DNA of 64,000 nt. Source: Candidatus Brevundimonas colombiensis. GTDB taxonomy: Bacteria > Pseudomonadota > Alphaproteobacteria > Caulobacterales > Caulobacteraceae. Below, piece after piece: positions 32,442 to 41,285 of the stretch; position 1 is the stretch's first letter; each line of letters starts with the position of its first letter. The stretch covers positions 2,790,001 to 2,854,000 of the forward strand of contig CP119326.1 of assembly GCA_029202665.1 (NCBI GenBank), read 5' to 3'. Both the position numbers and the translations under genes were made by a program. A model generated the notes under the pieces. The model worked only from the letters and a program-made list of their open reading frames with translations, was not told the DNA's origin and searched no databases.

Positions 32442-33695
32442 ATGACCGAACACGCATTCAAATCCGACTTCCTCCGCACCATGCAGGCGCGAGGCTACAT
32501 CAATCAGATCACCCATCCGGCCGAGCTGGACGAGGCGGCGACGAACGGCGTGGTCACCGGCTATATCGGCTTTGACGCCACGGCGGCGTCGCTGCATGTC
32601 GGCCACCTGATCCAGATCATGCTGCTGCGTCGTCTTCAGCAGGCGGGTCACAAGCCCATCGTCCTGATGGGCGGCGGCACGACCAAGGTCGGCGACCCCT
32701 CGTTCAAGGACACCCAGCGCCCACTGCTGACGGAAGAGAAGATCGCCGAGAACATCGCCGGCATCAAAGGCGTGTTCGAGAAGTTCCTGACCTTCGGCGA
32801 CGGGCCGTCCGACGCCATCATGGTCGACAACGACGAATGGCTGTCAAAGCTGGGCTATCTTCAGTTCCTGCGCGACTACGGCACGCATTTCACCATCAAC
32901 CGGATGCTGAGCTTCGATTCGGTCAAGCTGCGCCTGGATCGCGAGCAGCCGCTGACCTTCCTCGAATTCAACTACATGCTGATGCAGGCCACCGACTTCC
33001 TGGAGCTGAACCGCCGTTACGGCTGCCAGCTGCAGATGGGCGGATCGGACCAGTGGGGCAACATCATCAACGGCGTCGAACTGACCCGCAAGGTGGACCA
33101 GAAGGCCGCCTTCGGCCTGACCACGACCCTTCTGTCCACCGCGTCCGGCCAGAAGATGGGCAAGACCGTGGGCGGCGCGGTCTGGCTGAACGCCGACCTG
33201 CTCAGCCCCTATGAATACTGGCAGTTCTGGCGCAACGCCGAGGACGCGGACGTGGCGCGCTTCATGCGTCTGTTCACCGATCTGTCGATGGAGGAGATCG
33301 CCGGGTTCGAAGCGCTGGAAGGCGCCCGGATCAACGACGCCAAAAAGGCCCTGGCCGACGCCGCCACCACCCTGCTGCACGGCGCCGAGGCCGCGGCGAC
33401 CGCCCGCGCCGCCGCCGAAACCACCTTCGAAAAGGGTCAGGTTTCCGCCGACCTGCCGACCATCGAACTGCCCGTTTCGGAGGTTTACGGCGCCATGATC
33501 GCCGCCGTCGTGACCAAGGCCGGCCTGACCGCCTCCAACGGCGAGGCCCGTCGCCTGGCCCAGGGCGGCGGCTTGCGCCTGAACGACGCTCCGGTGTCCG
33601 ACGGCGCCCAGCTGCTGACCGAGGCCGACGCCAGGGACGGCGTCATCAAGCTGAGCGCGGGCAAGAAGAAGATCGTGCTCATCAAACCCCTCTAA
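32442..33695 (+). CDS. tyrS: Tyrosyl-tRNA synthetase
   Basis: 417 residues. Class I signature HVGHL (HIGH) around residue 52, tyrosine pocket QMGGSDQWGNI, KMGKT (KMSKS-type) around 235 and a C-terminal S4-like RNA-binding domain (GEARRLAQGGGLRLNDAPV). Charges tRNA-Tyr. Ribosome site ACGGAG before ATG. The stop codon at 33693-33695 touches the left 31-bp repeat of the GIY-YIG unit. Confidence 0.97.
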   Translation: MTEHAFKSDFLRTMQARGYINQITHPAELDEAATNGVVTGYIGFDATAASLHVGHLIQIMLLRRLQQAGHKPIVLMGGGTTKVGDPSFKDTQRPLLTEEKIAENIAGIKGVFEKFLTFGDGPSDAIMVDNDEWLSKLGYLQFLRDYGTHFTINRMLSFDSVKLRLDREQPLTFLEFNYMLMQATDFLELNRRYGCQLQMGGSDQWGNIINGVELTRKVDQKAAFGLTTTLLSTASGQKMGKTVGGAVWLNADLLSPYEYWQFWRNAEDADVARFMRLFTDLSMEEIAGFEALEGARINDAKKALADAATTLLHGAEAAATARAAAETTFEKGQVSADLPTIELPVSEVYGAMIAAVVTKAGLTASNGEARRLAQGGGLRLNDAPVSDGAQLLTEADARDGVIKLSAGKKKIVLIKPL

Positions 33696-33726
33696 TCCGC
33701 TCATCCCCGCGAAGGCGGGGACCCAG
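33696..33726 (+). repeat. Left 31-bp inverted repeat of the GIY-YIG unit
   Basis: Exact reverse complement of 34048-34078. It contains its own small palindrome CCCCGC-gaag-GCGGGG. It starts at the base after the tyrS stop codon, where it could also act in transcript termination. Confidence 0.95.
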
Positions 33727-33739
33727 AAGGTGTCAAAGG

Positions 33740-34102
33740 GTGGCTTTCTTCACCTACATCGTGGCCAGCCGTCGAAACGGAACCCTCTACACGGGTTCGA
33801 CCGACGATCTGATCCAACGGGTGACGCAGCACAGAAACAAGACCTTCCCTGGCTTTACGGCGCAGTACGACGTCCAACTGCTGGTCTGGTACGAACTGCA
33901 CGAAACTCGTGACGCCGCCTTCCGTCGCGAGAGACAGATCAAGAAGTGGAACCGGCTCTGGAAACTTCAGATGATCGAGAAGCGGAATCCTGACTGGCTC
34001 GATCTTTACGATCATCTTCGTCTTGGCGAGTTGAAGGATGCAAAGGACTGGGTCCCCGCCTTCGCGGGGATGAGCGGAAACGAGGAGATGCCTGATGCCT
34101 GA
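33740..34102 (+). CDS. GIY-YIG nuclease domain protein
   Basis: 120 residues. FFTYIVASRRNGTLYTGSTDDLIQRVTQHR has the GIY-YIG pattern (here TYIV and LYTGST), with Arg27 and the downstream Glu in FRRERQIKKWNR completing the active site of the UvrC/YhbQ-like group. GTG start at 33740. The last ~18 residues (DWVPAFAGMSGNE) are coded by the right inverted repeat, so the stop has been moved by the repeat. Overlaps the bcp start by 8 bp. Confidence 0.85.
   Translation: MAFFTYIVASRRNGTLYTGSTDDLIQRVTQHRNKTFPGFTAQYDVQLLVWYELHETRDAAFRRERQIKKWNRLWKLQMIEKRNPDWLDLYDHLRLGELKDAKDWVPAFAGMSGNEEMPDA
34048..34078 (-). repeat. Right 31-bp inverted repeat of the GIY-YIG unit
   Basis: Exact inverted copy of 33696-33726, lying within the 3' end of the GIY-YIG reading frame. 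Identity stops on both sides exactly at the ends of the 31 bp. Confidence 0.95.
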
Positions 34103-34556
34103 AGTCAACGATCCCGCCCCCGCCCTCGACCTGCCCGCCGACAACGGCGGCCGCGTCTCGCTCGCCGCCCTGCGGGGCAGGCCCGCCGTGGTCTATTTCT
34201 ATCCCAAGGACGACACGACCGGCTGCACGCGAGAAGCTCAGGACTTCACCGCCCTGGCCCCTGACTTCGCCGCCCTGGGCGTCCCCGTCATCGGCGTGTC
34301 CAGGGACACGGTGAAGAAGCACGATCGCTTCAAGGCCAAATACGACCTCGCCGTCGTCCTGGCCTCCGACGAGGACGGCGCCGCCTGCGAGGCCTGGGGC
34401 ATCTGGGTCCAGAAGACGCTCTACGGTCGCGAATATATGGGCATCGAGCGCGCCACCTTCCTGATCGACGCCGAGGGTCGGATCGCCCGCGTCTGGCGCA
34501 AGGTCAAGGTCGCCGACCATGCCGCCGCCGTGCTGGAGGCGGTGAAGGTTTTGTGA
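34095..34556 (+). CDS. bcp: Peroxiredoxin of the Bcp/PrxQ family
   Basis: 153 residues. PAVVYFYPKDDTTGCTREAQDF holds the peroxidatic Cys; the resolving Cys five residues later, seen in many Bcp proteins, is missing, so this is a 1-Cys type or uses another Cys (Cys near residue 97, AACEAWG). Reduces hydrogen and organic peroxides with thioredoxin. ATG 34095 lies within the end of the GIY-YIG gene. A small hairpin (AGCACGG/CCGTGCT) follows the stop. Confidence 0.93.
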   Translation: MPEVNDPAPALDLPADNGGRVSLAALRGRPAVVYFYPKDDTTGCTREAQDFTALAPDFAALGVPVIGVSRDTVKKHDRFKAKYDLAVVLASDEDGAACEAWGIWVQKTLYGREYMGIERATFLIDAEGRIARVWRKVKVADHAAAVLEAVKVL

Positions 34557-34669
34557 TCGGCGAGCACGGTTCGGAACCCGTGCTTGACCTGGGCCGCCCG
34601 TCCCGGCCTAGTGCGCCCTGAGGGCTATAGGGGCTTGGCCGGCCTTGGCTGGCAGATGCGGAGCGCACC

Positions 34670-35218
34670 ATGTTCACCAAGAGCAAATCCCACGACCACG
34701 GATCGCAGGGGCTGGGCATCCCCCCGGCGCCTGAACCGACGCCGGCGCCCGCGCCCGCGCCATCGCCCCTGACGGCCGCCGCCGCTCCACGCGCGCCGGA
34801 ACCGTCGCGCCCTGCGCCCCGGTCCAGCAACCTGTCCACCCTGTCGGCGGGCGTGAAATACGAAGGCAACATCTCCGGCGCCGGCGAGCTTCAGGTCGAC
34901 GGCTCGCTGAAGGGCGACGTGCGGGTCTCGCGCGTGGTCATCGGCGAAGGCGGCTCGGTCGAGGGCACCGTCCATGCCGATGTTCTGGACGTGCGCGGCC
35001 GCGTCTCGGGCGCCATTGTGGCCAAACAGGTCAAGCTGTACGCCACCGCCCGCGTCGAGGGCGACATCACCCAGGAGCAGTTGGCCATCGACCAGGGCGC
35101 CTGGTTCCAGGGCCGCTGCAACCAGGCCAAGCGCGACACCCCCGGCGCCGCCATGCTGGAAGCCCCCGCGCCCAAGCCCGACAAGGCGGACAAGCCGGAC
35201 GCCAAGACCCCGGCCTGA
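34670..35218 (+). CDS. Bactofilin (polymer-forming cytoskeletal protein)
   Basis: 182 residues. A Pro/Ala-rich disordered N-terminus (to ~50) leads into the right-handed beta-helix: LSAGVKYEGNISGAGELQVDGSLKG, SRVVIGEGGSVEGTVHADVLDVRGRVSGAI, TARVEGDITQEQLAID (spans residues 57-150). Bactofilins polymerise without nucleotide and organise stalk or wall enzymes in Caulobacterales. The tail is Pro/Lys/Asp-rich. Confidence 0.9.
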   Translation: MFTKSKSHDHGSQGLGIPPAPEPTPAPAPAPSPLTAAAAPRAPEPSRPAPRSSNLSTLSAGVKYEGNISGAGELQVDGSLKGDVRVSRVVIGEGGSVEGTVHADVLDVRGRVSGAIVAKQVKLYATARVEGDITQEQLAIDQGAWFQGRCNQAKRDTPGAAMLEAPAPKPDKADKPDAKTPA

Positions 35219-35232
35219 ATCCATTCAGCACA

Positions 35233-35365
35233 ATCGTCGTTCCGGGGGCGTCCGAAGGACGAACCCGGAACCCAGGGAGACATCCCCAGCGCTCGATGCG
35301 GTTGACGCCGCGACGGGGCCCCTGGCTTCCGGGTTCTTCGCTGCGCTCAGCCCCGGAATGACGAT
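35233..35365. repeat. 133-bp imperfect palindromic intergenic element
   Basis: Terminal arms atcgtcgttccgggg (35233-35247) and ccccggaatgacgat (35351-35365) match inverted with one mismatch. Inner arms at 35261-35277 and 35320-35336 also match inverted with one mismatch. The whole could fold as a cruciform between bactofilin and prfB, whose stop codons face each other here. Non-coding. Confidence 0.8.
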
Positions 35366-35376
35366 GGATGCTGGGC

Positions 35377-36499
35377 CTAGTCCACGCTGGACCCGCGCGT
35401 CTCGCCGACCCGGGCCGCCAGGGCCGCGCCCATGAACTGATCCAGGTCGCCGTCCAGCACGCCCTGGGTGTCGGACGTCTCCACCTCGGTCCGCAGGTCC
35501 TTCACCATCTGATACGGCTGCAGGACATAGGACCGGATCTGGTGGCCCCAGCCGATGTCGGTCTTGGCGTCGGCCAGCGCCTGGGCCACGGCCTCGCGCT
35601 TCTGCAGCTCCAGCTCATACAGGCGCGCCCGCAGCATCTTCCAGGCCATTTCCCGGTTCTGGTGCTGCGACCGTCCCGCCTGACAGGCCACGACCGTATT
35701 GGTCGGGGTGTGGGTCAGACGCACCGCCGAGTCGGTCTTGTTGATGTGCTGCCCGCCCGCGCCGGACGCGCGATAGGTGTCGGTGCGCACGTCCGAGGGG
35801 TTGATGTCGATCTCGATGGCGTCGTCCACGACCGGCGACACCCCGATGGAGGCGAAGCTGGTGTGGCGCTTGGCCGCCGCGTCATAGGGGCTGATGCGGA
35901 CCAGACGGTGAACGCCCGATTCCGACTTCAGCCAGCCATAGGCGTTCGGTCCCTCGATCAGGATGGTGGCCGACTTGACCCCCGCCTGTTCGCCCTCTTC
36001 ATGGGCCTCGATGGTGACCTCATAGCCGTGCGCCTTGGCCCAGCGCGAATACATCCGCAACAGCATCCCGGCCCAGTCGTTCGACTCGGTCCCACCCGCG
36101 CCGGAGTTCACTTCCAGATAGGCGTCATTGCCGTCGGCCTCGCCGGACAGCAGGGCTTCCAGCTCGGCGCGCGCGGCCCGCTCCTTGATGCCCCGCAGCG
36201 ACGCGCGCGCATCTTCCAGCGCGCCCTCGTCGCCTTCCTCGTCCGCCATCTCGGCCAGCATGACCCCGTCTTCCAGGTCCTGCTCCATCGCCTTGACGGT
36301 GTTGATCTTGCCTTCCAACTGCGAGCGTTCGCGGCTGACGGCCTGGGCCTGATCGGGCTTGTCCCACAGCGTCGGGTCCTCGACCCGCGCGTTCAGCTCA
36401 TCGAGCTTTCTTAGAGCGACATCCCAGTCAAAGACGCCTCCTGAGCAGAGCGACGCTCTGCTCGATGTCGGCCTTCATGGCCTCGACATCCGGTCTCAT
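35377..36499 (-). CDS. prfB: Peptide chain release factor 2 (with +1 programmed frameshift)
   Basis: 373 residues after frameshift: codons from ATG 36499 give 23 residues (MRPDVEAMKADIEQSVALLR to RRL), then TGA at 36430-36428 is bypassed by skipping one T and the frame continues DWDVALRKLDELNARVEDP to the stop at 35377. Domains: helical N domain, SPY recognition tripeptide in RISPYDAAAKRHTSF and GGQ in GAGGQHINKTDSAVRL for peptide release. RF2 reads UAA and UGA and so controls its own synthesis. The call of the start relies on the frameshift signal. Confidence 0.95.
36427..36442 (-). promoter_or_regulatory. prfB +1 frameshift site
   Basis: On the minus strand AGGAGG-CGT-CTT-TGA-C: an internal Shine-Dalgarno (36437-36442) three bases before the slippery CTT and the in-frame UGA followed by C. 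This is the bacterial RF2 autoregulation signal. Confidence 0.95.
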
Positions 36500-36540
36500 C
36501 GCAATCTCCGGCGATACAACGCCCTCGAACGGGGCGGATG

Positions 36541-36574
36541 AAAGGAAAACGGCGCGCCACGAGGACGCGCCGTT
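36541..36574 (-). terminator. Rho-independent terminator after PBP1A gene
   Basis: Minus-strand 9-bp perfect stem AACGGCGCG/CGCGCCGTT (36566-36574 with 36548-36556, 9-nt loop) followed by TTTTCCTTT. It separates the mrcA-type gene from prfB. Confidence 0.85.
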
Positions 36575-36594
36575 CGATGGGCCTACCTAGAGCC

Positions 36595-39009
36595 TCAGTA
36601 CAATCCGCTCAAGTCCTCGGCCGGCGCCTTCTTCGGCGGCGGCGGGGCCGCCGTCGTGGGCGCGGATGCGGGGGCGCCGCTGGCGGCCTCCTGCTCGCGG
36701 CGGATGACCTCATAATAGTTCTGGGGTCCGACGGGCTGGGCCGGTCCGGTCGGCGCGGGCGGCGGGGCCTGACGCTCGGTGCCGGGACGGAAGGCTTCCT
36801 CGATGCCGTTCACGGTGCGGAAGATGGCGTTCTTGGGCCGCACGAACGGACGGGCCGGACGTTCCTTCAGCGCCGTCTGCATGAAGTCGGTGAACACCGG
36901 CACGGCCGCCGACGCCCCCGCCTCGCCCGAACCCAGCGAACGGTTGTCGTCGAAGCCGATGAAAACCCCCACCACGATGTCGGTGGTGAAGCCGACGAAC
37001 CAGGCCGAGCGGTATTCGTTGGTCGTGCCGGTCTTGCCGGCGACCCACGGCCCCAGGCCGCGCGCGCTGGCGGCGGTGCCGCGCTGGACGACGCCTTCCA
37101 GCATCGAGCTCATCTGATAGGCGGTGATCGGGTCGATGACCTGGGTCCCGCGCTGCTGCAGGCGCGGCGATTCCTGACCCGAGAAGCCACGGCCGCATTC
37201 ACGGCAGCTGCGTCCGTCGGCGCGGAAGATGGTCTCGCCGTCGCGGTCCTGCACATAGTCGATCAGATAGGGCGTCACGCGCCGCCCGCCGTTGGCGAAG
37301 GCGGAATAGGCGGCGGTGATATCCAGCGGCGTCACCTCGCCCGCGCCCAGCGAGACGGACAGATTGGGCGTCATGCCCGGCAGGCCCATGCGGTCCGCCT
37401 GCTCGACGATCTTCTTCATGCCGACCGACTGGGCCAGGCGCACCGTCATCACGTTGCGCGACAGCTCCAGCCCGCGCCGCAGCGTCTGCGGGCCATAATA
37501 CTGGCGGCTGTAGTTCTCGGGCGTCCAGCGTTGGCCATTGGCCCCGCCGGCGAAGCTGATCGGCGCGTCCAGCACGATGGAGGCCGGGGTGAAGTCGCCT
37601 TCCAGCGCGGTCGCATAGACGAAGGGCTTGAACGCCGATCCCGGCTGGCGCTTGGCCTGGGTCGCACGGTTGAAGCTCGACAAGGCGTAGGAATAGCCCC
37701 CGACCATGGCCAGCACCCGGCCCGACTGGGGCTCGATGGCCACCAGGGCGCCGTTGACGCGCGGCACCTGTTTCAGGGCGTATTGCCCGCCCTTGGGCTC
37801 GACAAAGACCAGTTCGCCGCGTTTCAGCGGGCGATTGGCGTTGGCCCAGGCGACGTCGGCGGCCAGCAGGGTTCCGGCCTTGTCGGTCTTGGCGGTGCGG
37901 ATACGCACGGTACCGCCGCTGACGCTCTCGATGGCGGCGGCTTCCCAGCTGCGGCGCTCGGGCGGGATCTGGCCGCGCAGGGCCTCGGCCTGCCAGCCCT
38001 CCTCGAATTCGGTCGTGCCCCAGCCGCCGCGCCAGCCGTGACGCCGGTCGTAGTTTTCCAGTCCCTGCATCAGGGCGCGCCGCGCCGCCGTCTGCAGCGT
38101 GGGGTCCAGCGTGGTGCGCATATAGAAGCCGCCCGCGCGAAGCTGTTCGCCGAACTGGGGATTGGCCGCCGCCTGACGACGCGCTTCCTCCACGAAGAAG
38201 TCCGCGTCCTTGTAGTCCGAACGCTGCGGGGCGTCGCGCGTGACCAGCGGCTTGGCGCGCGCCTCGGCCAGCTGTTGAGGGGTCAGCCAGCCGCTCTGCT
38301 CCATCTCGCCCAACACCCAGTCGCGCCGGCCCTTGGCTGCGCCGGGGTGGCGTTTGGGATGGTAGTTGTTCGGTCCCTTGGGCAGGGACGCCAGGAAGGC
38401 CGCTTCGTCAGGCGTCAACTGCGCCAGCGACTTGCCGAAATAGTTGTAGGCCGCCGAGGCGATGCCGAACGAACGATAACCCAGGAAGATCTCGTTCAGA
38501 TACAGTTCCAGGATCTGCTCCTTGGACAGGGTCGCCTCCAGGCGATTGGCCAGGATGGCTTCCTTCAGCTTGCGGTTCAGGCTGGATTCGTTGGTCAGCA
38601 GAACGTTCTTGGCCACCTGCTGGGTGATGGTCGAACCGCCCTCCAGCCGCCGCCCCTGCGCCAGGTTGAAGACGTTCTTCAGCGACGCACGGCCGATGCC
38701 GCCCACGTCGATGCCGCCATGCTGGAAGAAGTTGCGATCCTCGGCCGCCAGGAAGGCGTGGATCACCGGCGTCGGAATCTGGTCGTAGGACACATAGATT
38801 CGCCGTTCGTCCGAGAACTCGCCGATCAGGGTGCCGTCGCCGGCGTAAACCCGCGTCGCGGTCGGCGGGCGATAGTCGGCCAGATCCGACGCATCGGGCA
38901 GGTCGTGGAACAGCCACGCCGCATAGACGGCGACCACCAGCCCTGCCAGGGCGATGGCGCCCAGCAGAACCATGCCCGCCCACACCAACCAGCGTTCGGC
39001 AATCTTCAC
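36595..39009 (-). CDS. mrcA: Penicillin-binding protein 1A (bifunctional, class A)
   Basis: 804 residues. One N-terminal membrane helix (VWAGMVLLGAIALAGLVVAVYAAW), GT51 glycosyltransferase domain with EDRNFF and GGSTITQQVAKN, then the transpeptidase domain with SxxK in PGSAFKPFVYAT and KTGT in GKTGTTNEY. It polymerises and cross-links peptidoglycan. Start is GTG 39009 (MKIAERWL) with CGGAG upstream; the frame stays open to 39510 over the ohr gene on the other strand, which I rejected. C-terminal tail is Pro/Ala-rich. Confidence 0.95.
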   Translation of the reverse strand: MKIAERWLVWAGMVLLGAIALAGLVVAVYAAWLFHDLPDASDLADYRPPTATRVYAGDGTLIGEFSDERRIYVSYDQIPTPVIHAFLAAEDRNFFQHGGIDVGGIGRASLKNVFNLAQGRRLEGGSTITQQVAKNVLLTNESSLNRKLKEAILANRLEATLSKEQILELYLNEIFLGYRSFGIASAAYNYFGKSLAQLTPDEAAFLASLPKGPNNYHPKRHPGAAKGRRDWVLGEMEQSGWLTPQQLAEARAKPLVTRDAPQRSDYKDADFFVEEARRQAAANPQFGEQLRAGGFYMRTTLDPTLQTAARRALMQGLENYDRRHGWRGGWGTTEFEEGWQAEALRGQIPPERRSWEAAAIESVSGGTVRIRTAKTDKAGTLLAADVAWANANRPLKRGELVFVEPKGGQYALKQVPRVNGALVAIEPQSGRVLAMVGGYSYALSSFNRATQAKRQPGSAFKPFVYATALEGDFTPASIVLDAPISFAGGANGQRWTPENYSRQYYGPQTLRRGLELSRNVMTVRLAQSVGMKKIVEQADRMGLPGMTPNLSVSLGAGEVTPLDITAAYSAFANGGRRVTPYLIDYVQDRDGETIFRADGRSCRECGRGFSGQESPRLQQRGTQVIDPITAYQMSSMLEGVVQRGTAASARGLGPWVAGKTGTTNEYRSAWFVGFTTDIVVGVFIGFDDNRSLGSGEAGASAAVPVFTDFMQTALKERPARPFVRPKNAIFRTVNGIEEAFRPGTERQAPPPAPTGPAQPVGPQNYYEVIRREQEAASGAPASAPTTAAPPPPKKAPAEDLSGLY

Positions 39010-39144
39010 TGCGTACTCCGACGACGCGCCCCGAAGGCGTGCTTTAGCCCGCGTCGCCGGTCGATGGCTAGAGCCGCGATGCAACGCCCCTTGGCGCCTG
39101 CCGTTAAACGCCCATCTCAAGCGTCCCCAACCCAAGGAGCCATC

Positions 39145-39573
39145 ATGGAAGTTCTGTATCGCGCCCAGGCCACGGCGTCCGGCGGAGGCCGCGAGGACGG
39201 CCGTTCGGCCACCGACGACGGCAAGATCGACGTGAAGCTGTCCACACCCAAGGAAATGGGCGGCAAGGGCGGCGACGGGACCAATCCCGAACAGCTGTTC
39301 GCCACCGGCTACGCCGCCTGCTATCTCGGCGCGCTGCGGCTCGTCAGCGGCAAGGCCGGCACGCCGGTCGGCCCCGACACCAAGATCACCGCCGGGGTCG
39401 GCTTCGGCAAGAACACCAGGGGCGAAGGCTTCAACCTGGACGTCGATCTGACGGTGTCCGACCACGGTCTGGACCAGGCGGTCATCGAGGACCTGATCGA
39501 AAAGGCGCACCAGGTCTGCCCCTATTCCAACGCCACGCGCGGCAATGTCGATGTGCGTCTAAGCGCGAAATAA
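39145..39573 (+). CDS. Organic hydroperoxide resistance protein (Ohr/OsmC family)
   Basis: 142 residues. Both redox Cys are present: FATGYAACYLGAL and HQVCPYSNAT, the Ohr pair that reduces organic peroxides with lipoylated proteins. Starts MEVLYRAQATASGGGR like Ohr. AAGGAG ribosome site. Divergent from mrcA. No OhrR gene is adjacent. Confidence 0.93.
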   Translation: MEVLYRAQATASGGGREDGRSATDDGKIDVKLSTPKEMGGKGGDGTNPEQLFATGYAACYLGALRLVSGKAGTPVGPDTKITAGVGFGKNTRGEGFNLDVDLTVSDHGLDQAVIEDLIEKAHQVCPYSNATRGNVDVRLSAK

Positions 39574-39622
39574 GCGCAGCGGGGGCCGCGCGCGTGTTGA
39601 GCCGCGCGCGCGGCGCCTCTAG

Positions 39623-40636
39623 ATGAGTGCCATGACCTCCCCGCTCGACGCCTCCCCCGACGCCCTGATGACGCTCGAACCCGCCCGCCGCGTGACCCTG
39701 CGCGAGGCGTTCGGCGTCGACAGCGACATGACCGTGCCCGCCTTCGCCGAACGCGACAGCCATGTGCCCGAGGTGGACGAGGCCTATCGTTTCGACCCCC
39801 AGACCACCATCGCCATCTGCGCGGGCTTCGCCTTCGACCGCCGCGTCATGGTTCAGGGCTATCACGGCACCGGCAAGTCGACCCATATCGAACAGGTCGC
39901 CGCCCGCCTGAACTGGCCCCTGGTGCGCGTCAATCTGGACAGCCACGTCAGCCGCATCGACCTGATCGGCAAGGACGCCATCGTCCTGAAGGACGGCAAA
40001 CAGATCACCGAGTTCCGCGAGGGCATCCTGCCCTGGTCGCTGCAACGGCCCATCGCCCTGGTGTTCGACGAATACGACGCCGGCCGTCCCGACGTGATGT
40101 TCGTGATCCAGCGCGTGCTGGAGGCTCAAGGGCGCCTGACCCTGCTGGACCAGAACCGCGTCATCCGTCCCAACCGCTATTTCCGCCTGTTCGCCACCAC
40201 CAACACCATCGGCCTGGGCGACACCACGGGCCTGTATCACGGCGCGCAACAGATCAATCAGGCCCAGTTGGACCGCTGGAACATCGTGACGACGCTGAAC
40301 TACCTGGACCACGACGTTGAGGCCCAGATCGTCGCCGCCAAGGTTCCCGAATGGTCGGACGCCGAGGGCCGTCGCCGCATCGCCGCGATGGTCCGCGTCG
40401 CCGACATGACCAGGAACGCCTTCATGAACGGCGACATCTCCACCGTCATGTCGCCCCGCACGGTCATCACCTGGGCCCAGAACGCCCAGATCTTCGACGG
40501 CGACCTGGCTCTCAGCTTCCGCCTGACCTTCCTGAACAAGTGCGACGAACTGGAACGCCCGACCATCGCGGAGTTCTACCAGCGCGCCTTCGGCGAGGAC
40601 CTGCCCGAGGCGGCGACGCGGGTAAAGGTCGGCTAA
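39623..40636 (+). CDS. cobS: Cobaltochelatase CobS subunit (AAA+ ATPase)
   Basis: 337 residues. N-terminal MTVPAFAERDSHVPEVDEAYRF (36-57), Walker A GYHGTGKS, Walker B LVFDEYDAGRPD, sensor FATTNTIGLGDTTGLYHG. These are CobS traits; CobS with CobT inserts cobalt into hydrogenobyrinate diamide in aerobic B12 synthesis, with CobN as the large subunit. The expected cobT does not follow; instead an unrelated exported protein starts at the stop codon. Confidence 0.93.
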   Translation: MSAMTSPLDASPDALMTLEPARRVTLREAFGVDSDMTVPAFAERDSHVPEVDEAYRFDPQTTIAICAGFAFDRRVMVQGYHGTGKSTHIEQVAARLNWPLVRVNLDSHVSRIDLIGKDAIVLKDGKQITEFREGILPWSLQRPIALVFDEYDAGRPDVMFVIQRVLEAQGRLTLLDQNRVIRPNRYFRLFATTNTIGLGDTTGLYHGAQQINQAQLDRWNIVTTLNYLDHDVEAQIVAAKVPEWSDAEGRRRIAAMVRVADMTRNAFMNGDISTVMSPRTVITWAQNAQIFDGDLALSFRLTFLNKCDELERPTIAEFYQRAFGEDLPEAATRVKVG

Positions 40637-41269
40637 ATGTCCGCAGCGTTGCTGTCCGCCCTGATCCTCGGCGCGCTGGCGCCGCAGTCCACCGTGAACA
40701 ACACGGCGCCCGAGGCTTTCGCGGTCGAAGCCGGCGGCCTTCGGCACGTGGCTTCCGGCTTCTTTTGTCCATCCCGCCTACCCGACGCGACCCTGTCAGG
40801 GTCTCGCCCCGGCGCACCGGGCGACGCCACGGCCGACGGGGCCTATTGCGAATATCAGGAAGCCGGAAAGCCCGTCGCCTATCTGCGTTTCTCAAGAGCG
40901 AACGGCCCGGCCCTGACGGATCAATACTGCCAGTCTCTGCCGCAAGCCTTGAAGCTGCAAATGGGGCCGATGCTTCCGGGCATCCGGCAATATGATCAGG
41001 TCGGGCCTTGGCCGGAAGGCCTTGCCCCGCCGTCCGTCGATGGCGAGCCGATCGCGCCCTTAACCTGCGCCTTGTCGCGGCCGCCGCGCATCGTCATCCA
41101 GTCGACAGCGGCGTTCACCCGTGCGGGCTGGACGGTGACTGCGATCGGAACGCCGATACCGCCGCCATGCTGCAATGGTCACAATGGCCTTCGGCTGGTC
41201 GCAAAGGACATGCTCAGCCTGGTTCTCATCATCGAGACGACGGCGTCCTACAAGGCGTCCTCGACCTAG
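40637..41269 (+). CDS. Hypothetical exported protein following cobS
   Basis: 210 residues with a short signal peptide (MSAALLSALILGALAPQST). Three Cys pairs (FFCPSRL, YCEYQE, QYCQSL, LTCALS, PPCC) may be disulfide bonded in the periplasm. Family not recognised. ATG follows the cobS stop without a spacer (TAAATG), so it depends on coupling; no ribosome site beyond the cobS end. Confidence 0.6.
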   Translation: MSAALLSALILGALAPQSTVNNTAPEAFAVEAGGLRHVASGFFCPSRLPDATLSGSRPGAPGDATADGAYCEYQEAGKPVAYLRFSRANGPALTDQYCQSLPQALKLQMGPMLPGIRQYDQVGPWPEGLAPPSVDGEPIAPLTCALSRPPRIVIQSTAAFTRAGWTVTAIGTPIPPPCCNGHNGLRLVAKDMLSLVLIIETTASYKASST

Positions 41270-41285
41270 GCTTCGGCGACGTCTA

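Noticed and set aside
34560..34590. Hairpin after bcp as a terminator
   Set aside because: AGCACGG/CCGTGCT stem is real but lacks a T-tract; it may be a small repeat instead.
36538..39573. Very long plus-strand open frame (about 1000 codons) across the PBP1A gene
   Set aside because: It is the antisense of a confirmed class A penicillin-binding protein. High GC makes long antisense frames common. Only its end (39145-39573) is real: the Ohr gene.
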